Source of the DNA: Pelagicoccus sp.
GTDB taxonomy: Bacteria; Verrucomicrobiota; Verrucomicrobiia; Opitutales; Opitutaceae
Length of the DNA: 61,755 nt
Reading direction: 5' to 3'
NCBI GenBank assembly: GCA_028284635.1
Contig: JANQRJ010000055.1
Coordinates: 1 to 61,755 of the forward strand
Positions 7,678-16,704 of the stretch are shown here, in pieces. The position numbers and the translations under genes are program-made. The notes under the pieces are model-generated. The model was not told the DNA's origin, ran no database searches, and was given only the letters and a program-made list of their open reading frames with translations. The first letter of the stretch is position 1; every line of letters starts with the position of its first letter.

Positions 7678-10600
7678 ATGCCTTGCCTCAACATCACCAC
7701 CGGTCAGTTCATCAACAGCGAGTCCGCCCTCCTCTGGAACGAATCCTCCTCCGACACCGCCCCCAACGGTACGCAGATCACCCTCACTACCAGCGGCTCC
7801 AACCCGGGCCTGCTCTTCGAGCGAGGCTCTGCCAACCAGTTCTTCCCGCAATTCCCCGGCGGCCAGCTGAAATTCATGCGCTTCGGCGATCCCGCCAACT
7901 ACATGCTGGCCCTCGATGTGAGAAGCTCGGGCGATCGCTTCGTCACCTTGATCGACACCAGTGGCCCGTCCGGCATCGGCACCCAGTCGATCATCTTCGT
8001 CAACGAACCAAGCTCCGTCGGACTGCCCGCCGTGCATCGCAGTCAGGGAAACGGAAGCCTCTTCTTCATCTTCTCTCCCTCCGCAGGCGGCTCCATCAAG
8101 AGCGTGCAGATCTGCCGCAGCGACACCGGAGACACGCTCTGCTCCGCCGTCCCCTTTTCGCCTTCCGGTCAGGCCAACGCCGAGGCCACCACGACCGCTC
8201 TTCTCATCAAGGACGGCGGTTCAACCGTTTCCTCTTGCTCTCGACCGCTTGGAGAATGCGACGTCATTCCGAACACCAAGACCTTCCCCGATGCGGTGCT
8301 TGGCCCCGGCGTCCCGGCAGCCCTCTCCTCCCACACCGAGCAATTCACCGTAAAAAACAAAGGCGACGACTGTCTGACCATCAACAACATCGGCAACGTT
8401 TCACCCTTTTCCGTAGCCGCCACCTCCGTTCCGCTGCCAATCACGCTCGATCCCAACGACGACTTCACCGTCGATGTGCTTTTCGCCCCAGGGATGCTGG
8501 GCAACTACGACGAAAACCTGCCCATCAACCCCACGCCAGCCGACGGCGATACCTTTCTCCGCTGCAAAGGCGAAGCCCGCCCTCCAATCGTTTCACTGTC
8601 CTATCCCGGCACCCTCTCATTCGGCAAAGTGCCCGTCGGTTCCTCAAGCAGCGAGTCGCTAACCATTTCCAATAACGGCGAGGCAAACGTCACCGTCAGC
8701 CTTCCGGCTTCCGCCCCAGGGTTGCTCTTCCAGTGGGCCGCATTCAATGGCAGCCTGGCTCCCGGAGCCTCCCAAAATATTCCGATCACCTTCAGCCCAG
8801 TGGCCGAAGGCGCCGCCAGCCAAACCCTCAGCTTCACCAGCTCCGCGCCGGCCAGTCCCCACAACGTCTCCCTCCAAGGCGAAGGTTGCATCGCCAACGC
8901 CAACCTCTTCGTCCAGCCGCCCAACGCATTCGGCGAGATCCAGCGGGGCTTCCGGACCGTCCGCGTCGTCAGGATCACCAACAACGCAGACGGCATCCTC
9001 AATTTCCAAGCCCATATCCAAGGTCCTGACGCCGCCCTGTTCGGCCTTCAGCTCGAGGGCGCTTCCATTACCTCGCCCGTCTCCGATCTAAGCCTGTCCC
9101 TGAATCCGCCCGCCCCCTGCGGAGCCATCTCCCCAGGCACTGGCGAACTCCTGTTCGCCGTCACCTTCTACGCCAATGACGTTCCCGGCAACTACAACGC
9201 CGAGCTGGTCATCGACAGCCACAATGCTACCAACGTCGCCGCGCCCTCCCTTACCTATCCGCTCTCCGCTTCAATCATCCCCCTGGTCAACATCGATGTG
9301 CAACTCGTCCTCGACCGCTCAGGCTCCATGAGCGACACCTCCGGCGAACGCCTCAAGATCGAAACCGCCATCGACGCCGGACAGCTTTTCGTCGAACTCG
9401 CCCGCCCCGATGTCGATGACCGTATCGGCGTCACCCGCTTCAACGACACGCCCGAGGTCATCCCAGGCCTCTCAATCACCAACATCACCTCCTCCAACCA
9501 AGGCCTCATCGCCGGAGGCATCAACGCCGCCAACCTTACCCCCACCGGCTTCACCTCCATCGCCGGCGGCGTCATGGTCGCCATCAAGGACATCGACGAC
9601 CATCCCAGAGCCAGCCCTCCAGCCGAACTCAACACGGCTGTCGTCGTCCTCACCGACGGCTTCGACAACACTCCCTATCTGAATCCCGAAGACAGTGTCA
9701 CCTACTCCCTCCTGGGCGAAGACGGAGCCACCGCACTACCCGCCCCCACTGGCAAGCGACTCTACGCCGTCGGCATCGGAGACAGCATCGATGTCGGACG
9801 GCTCAGCGTCCTCGCCCAGTCCACCGGCGGCGAATTCCTTCACGTCGAGAGCTTCTCCGGACTCGACTTCTTCTCGCTGGAAAAGCACTTCACCCAGATC
9901 TACATGGAGGCCGTCGATCTCGCCATCATCGAGGACCCCACCTACTACATCGACCCGAACAGCGAGCACAGCCACGACTTCGACGTCCTCAGAGGCGACA
10001 CCCGCTTCATGATCGTCATCTACGACAAGCAAGGCATCCGCCTCCCCTTCTACCTCAAAGCCCCCAACGGCGAAATCGTCGAGCTCACCACCGTGCCCCC
10101 CGGCTACCAAGTCCGGCCCGGCATCGCCAACACTGCCCGCTTCCTCGAAGTCGTGCTTCCCGAAGGCCAGCCCGAACGCTATGCCGGACTCTGGAAAGCC
10201 ATCCTCTACCATGACGGAAAAGCCTGCGTCGATCGACCGCGACAAACTACCGACGCCACCGGGGCCGCCGACAATCCCCAGCAGAACTTCGAAGACTTCT
10301 CCTTCGGCTTCCGTCCCGACAAGTGCCGGGAATACGACCAACCCATCCTCTACGGCATCGCCATCGGCGCCGGTTCGAACTTCCGCATGACCCCCTTCGT
10401 CCAGCCTGGCATCATCAAGGTCGGCGAGCCCATCAGGCTAAACGCCCTCGTATCCGAATTCTCGTTACCCGTCCTCAACTGCGCCGTCACCGTCGAAGCC
10501 CAGGACCCCAACGGAGTCGTCAGCCACCACACCCTCAAAGACGATGGAGCCCACCAGGACGACGACGCCAACGACGGCAACTACGGGCGGCTCTACACCG

Positions 10601-10854
10601 CCACGAATGTCGAAGGCGTCTACACCTTCACCTTCCGAGCCCACGGCTTCACCCGCGACGGCGAGCCCGTCAAGCGCGAAGCCGTTCGCTCGAAATACGT
10701 CGAAGGCCGCGTCCCGCTCAAGCCCACCGATCCAGGCCGTCCCAGCGGCAAAGGTGAGCTCGACTGCTGCAACCGCCTCGCCAGGTTCCTCCAATACCTC
10801 ATCGCCTTGGTCGGCATCGCCGTCGTCGTCCTCATCCTTCTTCTGATTCGCTAG
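7678..10854 (+). CDS. large vWA and ASPM/SPD2-Hydin-type protein with C-terminal membrane anchor
   Basis: A 1058-aa protein. From the N-terminus: a beta-rich region with no clear signal peptide; three immunoglobulin-like repeats of the ASPM/SPD-2/Hydin choice-of-anchor D type (about residues 215-530, with 'FTVKNKGDDCLTINNI', 'SFGKVPVGSSSSESLTISNN' and 'RVVRITNNADGILNF' as repeat starts); a von Willebrand A domain (about 540-740) with the MIDAS motif DRSGSMS and downstream Thr/Asp residues (VVVLTDGFDN); a beta-sandwich domain with the 'LKDDGAHQDDDANDGNYG' turn; and a hydrophobic C-terminal span followed by a single Arg. Three in-frame stops exclude a longer N-terminus, so either secretion is unconventional or the protein is tail-anchored. 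vWA with Mg2+ usually mediates protein contacts. GC-rich codon use is heavy in C at third positions. Confidence 0.75.
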   Translation: MPCLNITTGQFINSESALLWNESSSDTAPNGTQITLTTSGSNPGLLFERGSANQFFPQFPGGQLKFMRFGDPANYMLALDVRSSGDRFVTLIDTSGPSGIGTQSIIFVNEPSSVGLPAVHRSQGNGSLFFIFSPSAGGSIKSVQICRSDTGDTLCSAVPFSPSGQANAEATTTALLIKDGGSTVSSCSRPLGECDVIPNTKTFPDAVLGPGVPAALSSHTEQFTVKNKGDDCLTINNIGNVSPFSVAATSVPLPITLDPNDDFTVDVLFAPGMLGNYDENLPINPTPADGDTFLRCKGEARPPIVSLSYPGTLSFGKVPVGSSSSESLTISNNGEANVTVSLPASAPGLLFQWAAFNGSLAPGASQNIPITFSPVAEGAASQTLSFTSSAPASPHNVSLQGEGCIANANLFVQPPNAFGEIQRGFRTVRVVRITNNADGILNFQAHIQGPDAALFGLQLEGASITSPVSDLSLSLNPPAPCGAISPGTGELLFAVTFYANDVPGNYNAELVIDSHNATNVAAPSLTYPLSASIIPLVNIDVQLVLDRSGSMSDTSGERLKIETAIDAGQLFVELARPDVDDRIGVTRFNDTPEVIPGLSITNITSSNQGLIAGGINAANLTPTGFTSIAGGVMVAIKDIDDHPRASPPAELNTAVVVLTDGFDNTPYLNPEDSVTYSLLGEDGATALPAPTGKRLYAVGIGDSIDVGRLSVLAQSTGGEFLHVESFSGLDFFSLEKHFTQIYMEAVDLAIIEDPTYYIDPNSEHSHDFDVLRGDTRFMIVIYDKQGIRLPFYLKAPNGEIVELTTVPPGYQVRPGIANTARFLEVVLPEGQPERYAGLWKAILYHDGKACVDRPRQTTDATGAADNPQQNFEDFSFGFRPDKCREYDQPILYGIAIGAGSNFRMTPFVQPGIIKVGEPIRLNALVSEFSLPVLNCAVTVEAQDPNGVVSHHTLKDDGAHQDDDANDGNYGRLYTATNVEGVYTFTFRAHGFTRDGEPVKREAVRSKYVEGRVPLKPTDPGRPSGKGELDCCNRLARFLQYLIALVGIAVVVLILLLIR

Positions 10855-11024
10855 CCCTACTTTGTTGGACTATCATTTGTAGCGCCAGCGCTCGTCGCCG
10901 TGCCGTTTTAGAAATAGATCGAACCTACGCGGTGCGTCGCGAGCGACGACCCCACACTCGAGATGCTTTCAGTGACTTAGCAAAGTAGACCTAGTGTACT
11001 GTCAAGGATGCAACGTCGCGAAGA
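10855..11024. other. spacer after the vWA gene
   Basis: A 170-bp non-coding stretch. The piece at about 10989-11024 (CTAGTGTACTGTCAAGGATG and following) is the inverted form of the conserved flank that accompanies family B palindromes elsewhere (17519, 32263, 57961). Confidence 0.5.
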
Positions 11025-11198
11025 GTAGCGCGGAGCTTTCGAAGCCTGAAGCCCGCGTCCGCGATTCCCCCCTCCTCATCCCCTTCCTCATCTTCATCCT
11101 CATCCCAAGATAAAGATGAGGATGAAGATGAGGAAGGGGATGAGGATGAGGATAGGAACCGACGGAGATGTGATCTCGCTCTGCGGGACCGCACTACT
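11025..11198. repeat. family B palindrome with a nested GATGAG hairpin
   Basis: An outer shell of GTAGCGCGGAGC...GCGGGACCGCACTAC type encloses a perfect 31-bp-armed hairpin, 11074-11104 against 11115-11145, made of CCTCATC/GATGAGG repeats. The shell is imperfect here. The same hairpin core recurs at 26514 and 50829 inside the same type of shell. Confidence 0.85.
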
Positions 11199-11204
11199 AG
11201 CCCT

Positions 11205-12095
11205 CTACCAAATCATATCTACCCAAACCGGACGGTGATCGCTGCCTTGATAATAGTCGGCTCGATTTAGGATGCCACCGGGCGAAATAAGCCTCTCCGC
11301 CATGCCGCCAGAACGAAGAATGTAGTCGATCTGCGAATACTCGCCGCCTTTCTTGTAGTAGTGCGTCCAGACGAGCCCATGCTCGTCAAGGCACTCCACC
11401 GCTTTGGCGATCGCCGTCTCCCCGCGCCGCAAAAACCGTCTGACTGCGCGAGAATTCGGACCGTCATTCAAGTCGCCTACGATCAGAAAGCGCCCCGCAG
11501 CCGGATCCGGAAACAGCTGCAAAATACGATTGCGGGCCGCTTGGGCCTCGCCAACCCGCCGCTCCTCGGATCTCTCGTCTCGCGGATCGTCCGTGTATTT
11601 GCTTTTCAAATGCAGGATAAAAATGCTGAAACGCTCGCCATCAGCCATCGCAATGCGCAACTCCAGCATCCCCCTCTTCACAGGCTGCCGCTCCTCGAAG
11701 TACTTGAAGCTCAAATCCGCATGCGACACCGCCTCGACCGAAAGTCCTTCGCGCCACAGAGCCGCCACCCGCCTCTTCTCGTCGGCCGCTTCGAGTATCG
11801 CATAGCCCGCGTACTGCAGGCCCTCGGCTGCCAGATCGTCTCTTAGCTCGAGCAGGTGAGCCTCCGAACCCATTTCCTGCAAAGCCAGAATATCAGCGCC
11901 AACATCCCGTATCGAATATCTAACTACATTCTTCGCCGCTTCCGGCTTAGGGTAGTCCTGGCGAAACCGACCCTCGACAAGCCGGTCCATGCTCAGGTAG
12001 TTCCGCGCATTGAAAGTCGCAACCCGCAGGAAATCCTCCGCCTGCACCGAAATCGCGAAGAAGCTCCCAAGAATGTAGATACAAAAAAGTCGCAT
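11205..12095 (-). CDS. secreted endonuclease/exonuclease/phosphatase family protein
   Basis: A 296-aa metal-dependent phosphodiesterase fold of the EEP superfamily. The start chosen gives a signal peptide (MRLFCIYILGSFFAISVQAE) cut before DFLRVATFN; a longer frame adds 20 residues without sense. EEP landmarks: N in ATFNARNYLS, E in LALQEMGSE, D and N in VGDLNDGPNS, and the closing GSDHRPVWVD. Likely periplasmic or extracellular, releasing phosphate or degrading nucleic acid; true substrate unknown. Closest described types are the secreted EEP domains of marine Bacteroidetes and Verrucomicrobia. It ends only a few bases from the nested palindrome at 11025, which may terminate it. Confidence 0.8.
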   Translation of the reverse strand: MRLFCIYILGSFFAISVQAEDFLRVATFNARNYLSMDRLVEGRFRQDYPKPEAAKNVVRYSIRDVGADILALQEMGSEAHLLELRDDLAAEGLQYAGYAILEAADEKRRVAALWREGLSVEAVSHADLSFKYFEERQPVKRGMLELRIAMADGERFSIFILHLKSKYTDDPRDERSEERRVGEAQAARNRILQLFPDPAAGRFLIVGDLNDGPNSRAVRRFLRRGETAIAKAVECLDEHGLVWTHYYKKGGEYSQIDYILRSGGMAERLISPGGILNRADYYQGSDHRPVWVDMIW

Positions 12096-12191
12096 CGAAT
12101 CACATTGCCGAGAACGAACACGAATACCTTGAAAGCACACCCTATTCGCAGGCATTGGCGGCTATTCGCGGTCTAGAAAGCCACGGAATCC

Positions 12192-13430
12192 TCATCCCCG
12201 CATCGCAGCCTCTCGCTCGAGCAAGGTCGGGTGCGAGTAGTGAAAGCCGCTATACGCCGGATGCGGCAGCAGGTTGCTCAGATTCTTCTCGCTCAGGCGA
12301 CGCAAGGCTCCACTGAGCGGCTTCCAGTCTCCCACGACTTCACGGGCGAAGGCATCCGCTTCGTATTCGTGCTTTCGCGACAGACGATTGAAAAGCGGGG
12401 ACAGCCAAAACGTAAACAGCCCTCCGAAAACGCTGAATAACAGGAACGCGACCCCAATGCTCATCGTCTCGAAGCCGAAGTCCTCGAAAAACCACTCGCT
12501 ACGGGCCAGGTAGCCGACCAGCCAGAAGCCCGCCAGCATCATGACTGCCGAGCTGGCGATCATCTTCGGCACATGCCCCTTTTTATAGTGGCCTATCTCA
12601 TGAGCCAGGACGGCCTCGATCTCGTCCTCGCCAAGCTGCTCGATCAACGTATCATATAGTACGATACGCCGAAACCGCCCGAAACCCGTAAAATAAGCAT
12701 TCGAATGAGCCGAGCGCTTGCTGCCGTCGATTACCTGGATCGCGTTGCACTTGAAACCCGCCTTGTCAGACATCGCCATGAGACGACTCTTGAGAGGTCC
12801 GTCCTCAAGAGGCGTCAGCTTGTTGAAAAGCGGCACGATCAACATCGGATACAGCACCATCATGACCAATTGGAAGCAGAACATCAGGACAAAGCCGTAG
12901 AGCCACCAGTAGGCTCCCAGCCAATCCACCAGGCTGATCAATACCCAAAGCAGCGGCCCGCCGATCGCCAAGCCCACTAGCATCCCTTTGATCTTGTCCA
13001 TTATCCACAGCCCAAGCGTACTGCGATTGAAGCCAAACCGCTCCTCGATCCTGAACTGTCGGTGGTAGTCCAGCGGCACGCCAACCAAGCTAATGACCAT
13101 CATCGTAACGATCAGAAACAACGCCTGACTCCAGGCGCCCTCCCCTAGCCAGCCCGTCCAAGCAGCAAAAGCCTCCGGCAATACGCCGCTCAGAACCACG
13201 GCCGCCACTACGACCGCATCGAAGACCAGCTCCAGCGAACCAAAACGACTCTTGACCAGCGTGTATTCGTTCGACTTGGCGAAATTCTCCGCGCTCATCA
13301 CCCCTTCCAAAGACTCGGGCAAGGCGCCTGTGCGCCCGGACACGTAAGCTCGATTCAGAAATTCAAGCGCCAGCTCAGCGACCAGCTTCGCCAACAAGGC
13401 AACGACGAAAACGATTTCCAGGGAAGACAT
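12192..13430 (-). CDS. M48 family zinc metallopeptidase (Ste24/CAAX-like)
   Basis: A 412-aa integral membrane peptidase. The zinc motif HEIGH is at residues 277-281, followed by the second metal-ligand region EYEADAFA, as in M48A CAAX prenyl protease 1 (Ste24). At least six hydrophobic spans, including the N-terminal EIVFVVALLAKLVAELALEF, place it in the membrane. Start chosen at the Met beginning MSSLEIVF, with 26 upstream residues of a longer frame judged unconserved. Bacterial Ste24-like enzymes degrade misfolded membrane proteins or process signals; no specific client is suggested. Confidence 0.88.
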   Translation of the reverse strand: MSSLEIVFVVALLAKLVAELALEFLNRAYVSGRTGALPESLEGVMSAENFAKSNEYTLVKSRFGSLELVFDAVVVAAVVLSGVLPEAFAAWTGWLGEGAWSQALFLIVTMMVISLVGVPLDYHRQFRIEERFGFNRSTLGLWIMDKIKGMLVGLAIGGPLLWVLISLVDWLGAYWWLYGFVLMFCFQLVMMVLYPMLIVPLFNKLTPLEDGPLKSRLMAMSDKAGFKCNAIQVIDGSKRSAHSNAYFTGFGRFRRIVLYDTLIEQLGEDEIEAVLAHEIGHYKKGHVPKMIASSAVMMLAGFWLVGYLARSEWFFEDFGFETMSIGVAFLLFSVFGGLFTFWLSPLFNRLSRKHEYEADAFAREVVGDWKPLSGALRRLSEKNLSNLLPHPAYSGFHYSHPTLLEREAAMRG

Positions 13431-13810
13431 ACCGAGAAACACAACCCCGTACGCCCCACCCCTGTCGAGCGTCGATTCGCTCCCCTGCCTAAACGGGGTG
13501 TGTTTCAAAGTGGCGCCTTCCTAAATGCGACGCTTTTAATCACACCTGCCTAACCGAGCTCGACAAAACGCCAAGCGGATCCAATCGACGGGATCGCGCT
13601 ACAGCCAACAACATCCCATGCATGACGTCTCGCGAGTCCCCCCTGCGCAAACAAAACTTCAACGTTGAAGTTTTGTTTGCGCAGGGGGGGCGGATCCAAT
13701 CGACATCCGTATCTGCCGAATTTTTGGAAGCAGCCACATCAGCGACTCACGAGCGCCTCTTCCGTTTCGCTCCTTGAAGTCGGAGCCAGCCACGCCATAG
13801 TCCCCAAGCC
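13431..13810. other. spacer with a 52-bp perfect palindrome
   Basis: About 380 bases between the M48 gene and xseB hold no gene. They contain the palindrome and 15-bp direct repeat described in the next entry. Confidence 0.6.
13575..13704. repeat. 15-bp direct repeats bracketing a 52-bp perfect palindrome
   Basis: GCGGATCCAATCGAC occurs at 13575-13589 and again at 13690-13704. Between them, 13638-13689 is a perfect palindrome with no loop (each base from 13638 pairs with its mirror; centre AACGTT at 13661-13666). The 100 bp bracketed also include GCGCTAC and CATCCCATGCATGAC, pieces shared with the flank of the family B palindromes. Confidence 0.9.
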
Positions 13811-14056
13811 GTGAGCGAAAAGAAGACGGAAAAGATCGCATCTTTCGAAGAAGGCCTGGAAAAGCTCGAAGCCATCGTTGAGGAAATGGAAGAGGGCAAG
13901 CTGCCGCTAGAGAAGCTAATCACCCAATACGAGGCAGGCAACAAGCTCCTCGCCGCCTGCGACGCCAAACTCAAGGAGGCGGAAAAGAAGATCGAGATTC
14001 TCAAGTCGAAGGACTCCGCCAACCCCCAGTTCGAGAACTTCGATCCCGACCGCTGA
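13811..14056 (+). CDS. xseB: exodeoxyribonuclease VII small subunit
   Basis: An 81-aa protein of the XseB family, the small subunit of the ExoVII single-strand nuclease. The sequence is two helices in a coiled-coil arrangement (FEEGLEKLEAIVEEMEEGKL, PLEKLITQYEAGNKLLAACD) with the family signature 'LEKLITQYEAGNKLL'. Start codon is GTG. The nuclease subunit XseA is not in the window. It lies 20 bp upstream of dxs, the common xseB-dxs arrangement in bacteria. Confidence 0.92.
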   Translation: MSEKKTEKIASFEEGLEKLEAIVEEMEEGKLPLEKLITQYEAGNKLLAACDAKLKEAEKKIEILKSKDSANPQFENFDPDR

Positions 14057-14076
14057 GCGAGCCGAAGGAGTAAGTT

Positions 14077-16062
14077 ATGGACACGCCCCGCGCAATCCCT
14101 TCAGTTTCGCCCCTCCTCAAAACCAGCGCTTTGAACGACTCTTCCGAAAACACCGCCTCCGGCCAGGGCCCGCTTCTAGATTCGATCGCCGGGCCAGCCG
14201 ACCTCCGCAGTCTTGACGAGACTCAGCTCGCCAAACTCGCGGAAGAAATCCGCAACCGCCTCATCGAGGTCACCTCCACCAACGGCGGGCACCTCGGCCC
14301 GAATCTCGGCGTAGTGGAGCTCACCATCGCTCTGCACCTCGTCTTCGAGACGCCCCAAGACCAGTTCGTCTTCGATACTTCCCACCAAGGCTACGTTCAC
14401 AAGCTGCTCACCGGACGCAAAGGCCCGGAGTTCGATAATATCCGCTCTGGTTCTGGACTCAGCGGTTTTCTCGCTCGCGAGGAAAGCCCCCACGACGCTT
14501 TTGGAGCGGGTCATGCTGGCACCGCTCTCTCAGCGGCTCTCGGAATGGCTGCCGCCCGCGATCAGCTCAAGTCCAAGGACCACGTGGTCGCCATATGCGG
14601 AGATGCCGCCTTCACCTGCGGCATCACCATGGAAGCGCTCAACAACGTAACAGCTGCCACCAAGCGGCTCGTCATCGTCCTCAACGACAATGAATGGTCT
14701 ATCGCCAAGAACGTCGGAGCGATCCCCAAGTACCTCAACGAGCTCATAACCAACCCCATCTACAACCGCCTGCACCACGACTTCGGCTCCCTGCTCCAGA
14801 AGGTCCCGGGAGGCGACCAGCTCGTGCGTCTCGGCAAGAGCGCCGAAAAAGGCTGGAAGAGCATGATGGTCCCCTCCTCGCTCTTCGAGAAGTACGGCGT
14901 GCGCTACCTAGGCCCCATCGACGGCCACGACCTCGCCCTCGTGAAGCGCTACCTCGAATTCGCTCGCGACTCCGACGAGCCCGTCATCGTCCACGTCGTC
15001 ACCAAAAAAGGCAAAGGCTACAAGCCCGCCATCGACTTTCCCGAACGCTTTCACGGCACCAGCCCCTTCGCTGTCACCTCCGGCAAGCCAGCCGCCAAGA
15101 CCGAGCCCTCTCCCCCGCCCGCCTATCAGGATGTCTTCGGTCAAGCCATGGTACGCTTTGCCAAAGCCGACTCCAAAGTGATCGGCATCACCGGCGCCAT
15201 GCCCTCCGGCACCGGACTCATTCACCTCAGCAACAAGGTGCCCAAGCAATTCTACGACGTCGGCATCGCCGAAGAGCACGCCGTGCTCTTCGCCGCCGGC
15301 ATGGCCACCCGCGGCCTCCGCCCCGTCTGCGGCATATACAGCACCTTCCTCCAGCGAGCCTTCGACCAGATCATCCACGACGTCTGCCTGCAGAACCTCC
15401 CGATCGTCTTCTGCATGGACCGGGCCGGCCTTTCGCCCAACGACGGCCCCACCCATCACGGCCTCTTCGACATCGCCTACCTGCGCATGGTCCCCAACCT
15501 CGTCGCCATGCAGCCTAGAGACGAGGACGAGCTGGTCGACATGATGCATACCGCCCTCAGTCAGAAAAGCCCTGCCTTCATCCGCTATCCACGCGGGGCG
15601 GGAGAAGGAGTTCCCATAAAGTCCGAGCCTGCCGCACTGGAAATCGGCAAGGCCGAAGTCCTGCAAGACGGCGACGACATTCAAATCTGGGCTCTCGGCC
15701 CCATGCTTAAAGACGCTCGCTACTTGGCCGACCAGCTCTCCCAGTCGACAGGTCAAAGCGTCGGCATCGTCAACGCCCGCTTCATCAAGCCGATCGACAC
15801 GGATCTTCTTCTCGCTCAAGCAGCAAAAGCCAAGCTCGTCGTCACCCTGGAAGACGGCGTGCTCTCCGGCGGCTTCGGCAGCCTCGTCGCCGAAACCCTT
15901 TCCGACGCCAACCTAGCTACCCCACTACATCGCATCGGCTGGCCAGACGAATTCGTCGCCCACGGCGACAGCGTATCCAGCATCCGAGCGCGCTATGGCC
16001 TATCTCCCGAAGCCATGCTGGAAGGCATCAAAGCCAAGCTGAAGATCTTCTCCCTCACCTAA
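14077..16062 (+). CDS. dxs: 1-deoxy-D-xylulose-5-phosphate synthase
   Basis: A 661-aa thiamine-diphosphate enzyme that condenses pyruvate and glyceraldehyde-3-phosphate, the first step of the MEP isoprenoid pathway. GGAG lies six bases before the ATG. The transketolase-like domains are all present: N-terminal catalytic part, the LNDNEWSIAKNVGAI segment, the GIAEEHAVLFAAGMA segment with its Glu, and the C-terminal domain. Oddities: the ThDP-binding segment reads CGDAAFTCG near residue 174, where most Dxs have GDGAxTxG, and TSHQGYVHK stands where GHQxYPHK is usual. Both point to a divergent Dxs clade, but Asp and the surrounding fold signals are kept, so activity is likely. Confidence 0.95.
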   Translation: MDTPRAIPSVSPLLKTSALNDSSENTASGQGPLLDSIAGPADLRSLDETQLAKLAEEIRNRLIEVTSTNGGHLGPNLGVVELTIALHLVFETPQDQFVFDTSHQGYVHKLLTGRKGPEFDNIRSGSGLSGFLAREESPHDAFGAGHAGTALSAALGMAAARDQLKSKDHVVAICGDAAFTCGITMEALNNVTAATKRLVIVLNDNEWSIAKNVGAIPKYLNELITNPIYNRLHHDFGSLLQKVPGGDQLVRLGKSAEKGWKSMMVPSSLFEKYGVRYLGPIDGHDLALVKRYLEFARDSDEPVIVHVVTKKGKGYKPAIDFPERFHGTSPFAVTSGKPAAKTEPSPPPAYQDVFGQAMVRFAKADSKVIGITGAMPSGTGLIHLSNKVPKQFYDVGIAEEHAVLFAAGMATRGLRPVCGIYSTFLQRAFDQIIHDVCLQNLPIVFCMDRAGLSPNDGPTHHGLFDIAYLRMVPNLVAMQPRDEDELVDMMHTALSQKSPAFIRYPRGAGEGVPIKSEPAALEIGKAEVLQDGDDIQIWALGPMLKDARYLADQLSQSTGQSVGIVNARFIKPIDTDLLLAQAAKAKLVVTLEDGVLSGGFGSLVAETLSDANLATPLHRIGWPDEFVAHGDSVSSIRARYGLSPEAMLEGIKAKLKIFSLT

Positions 16063-16063
16063 G

Positions 16064-16134
16064 AATCTTCATCCGCTTCTACTTCTTCATCTGCGTTTTG
16101 GAAAAAGATGAAGAAGTAGAAGCGGATGAAGATT
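16064..16134. terminator. 28-bp perfect hairpin, probable bidirectional terminator
   Basis: Positions 16064-16091 (AATCTTCATCCGCTTCTACT and on) are the exact reverse complement of 16107-16134, with a 15-nt loop. It starts one base after the dxs stop and ends nine bases from the stop of the convergent EVE gene. The GATGAAG units resemble the repeat hairpins at 11074 and 26514. Confidence 0.8.
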
Positions 16135-16142
16135 GGGGGCTG

Positions 16143-16649
16143 CTAAACTCCTAGCTTCTTCAAGGCGCTGGGACTCAGTCCACCCATTTCGCAAACGGCG
16201 CGAAAATGCTTCAGCTCCACGGGTTGGATCGAGAGCCGCTGGCCGCGCTTGACCACCAGCATGTCGTCCAGCTCTGGCGTCTCCTTCATTTCCTTCAGCG
16301 AGACGAGGCGCTTGAACGCCGCCTTCCACTTGAAGTCCACCATCAACCAGCGAGGTTCGTCCTTCGGCGCCTTCGCATCGTAGTACTTCGACTTCGAATC
16401 CCACTGCGAAGGATCAGGCCGAGCTCCACCGCTCGCCACCGCAGCGACGCCCACGGCGCCAGACTCCGGTCCCGCGTTGGAATGATAAAACAGAGCCAGA
16501 TCGCCTCGTTTCATCTCGTCCCGCATGTAGTTGCGAGCCTGGTAATTCCGAATGCCGTCCCAAGGCTCCGTCTTGCCTGGACAATTCGCCAGATCCTCGA
16601 AGGAAAACACATCCGGTTCGCTCTTGATCAGCCAAAAACTCTTCGCCAT
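16143..16649 (-). CDS. EVE domain protein
   Basis: A 168-aa single-domain EVE/PUA-like protein, a fold related to YTH readers that binds modified nucleotides in RNA or DNA. The N-terminus MAKSFWLIKSEPDVFSFEDL and the WDGIRNYQARNYMRDEMKRG block, the FYHSNAG tail and the WDSKSKYYD region match the family. It is a stand-alone gene, as in many bacteria; partners are unknown. Convergent with dxs. Confidence 0.9.
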   Translation of the reverse strand: MAKSFWLIKSEPDVFSFEDLANCPGKTEPWDGIRNYQARNYMRDEMKRGDLALFYHSNAGPESGAVGVAAVASGGARPDPSQWDSKSKYYDAKAPKDEPRWLMVDFKWKAAFKRLVSLKEMKETPELDDMLVVKRGQRLSIQPVELKHFRAVCEMGGLSPSALKKLGV

Positions 16650-16704
16650 CCCCGATGCCTGCCTCTGACGGACTTTCAGCTCAAGAAAATTTCTTCACTG
16701 CGAA

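Noticed and set aside
11540-11590. Residues RSEERRVG in the secreted phosphodiesterase resemble the translated Illumina adapter artefact.
   Set aside because: The DNA here reads AGATCCGAGGAGCGGCGGG, which differs from the adapter (AGATCGGAAGAGCGTCGTG) at several positions, and the protein continues as an ordinary EEP sequence on both sides.
13811-16062. Treating xseB-dxs as part of a larger isoprenoid operon.
   Set aside because: Only xseB and dxs are adjacent; the downstream perfect hairpin and the convergent EVE gene end the unit.
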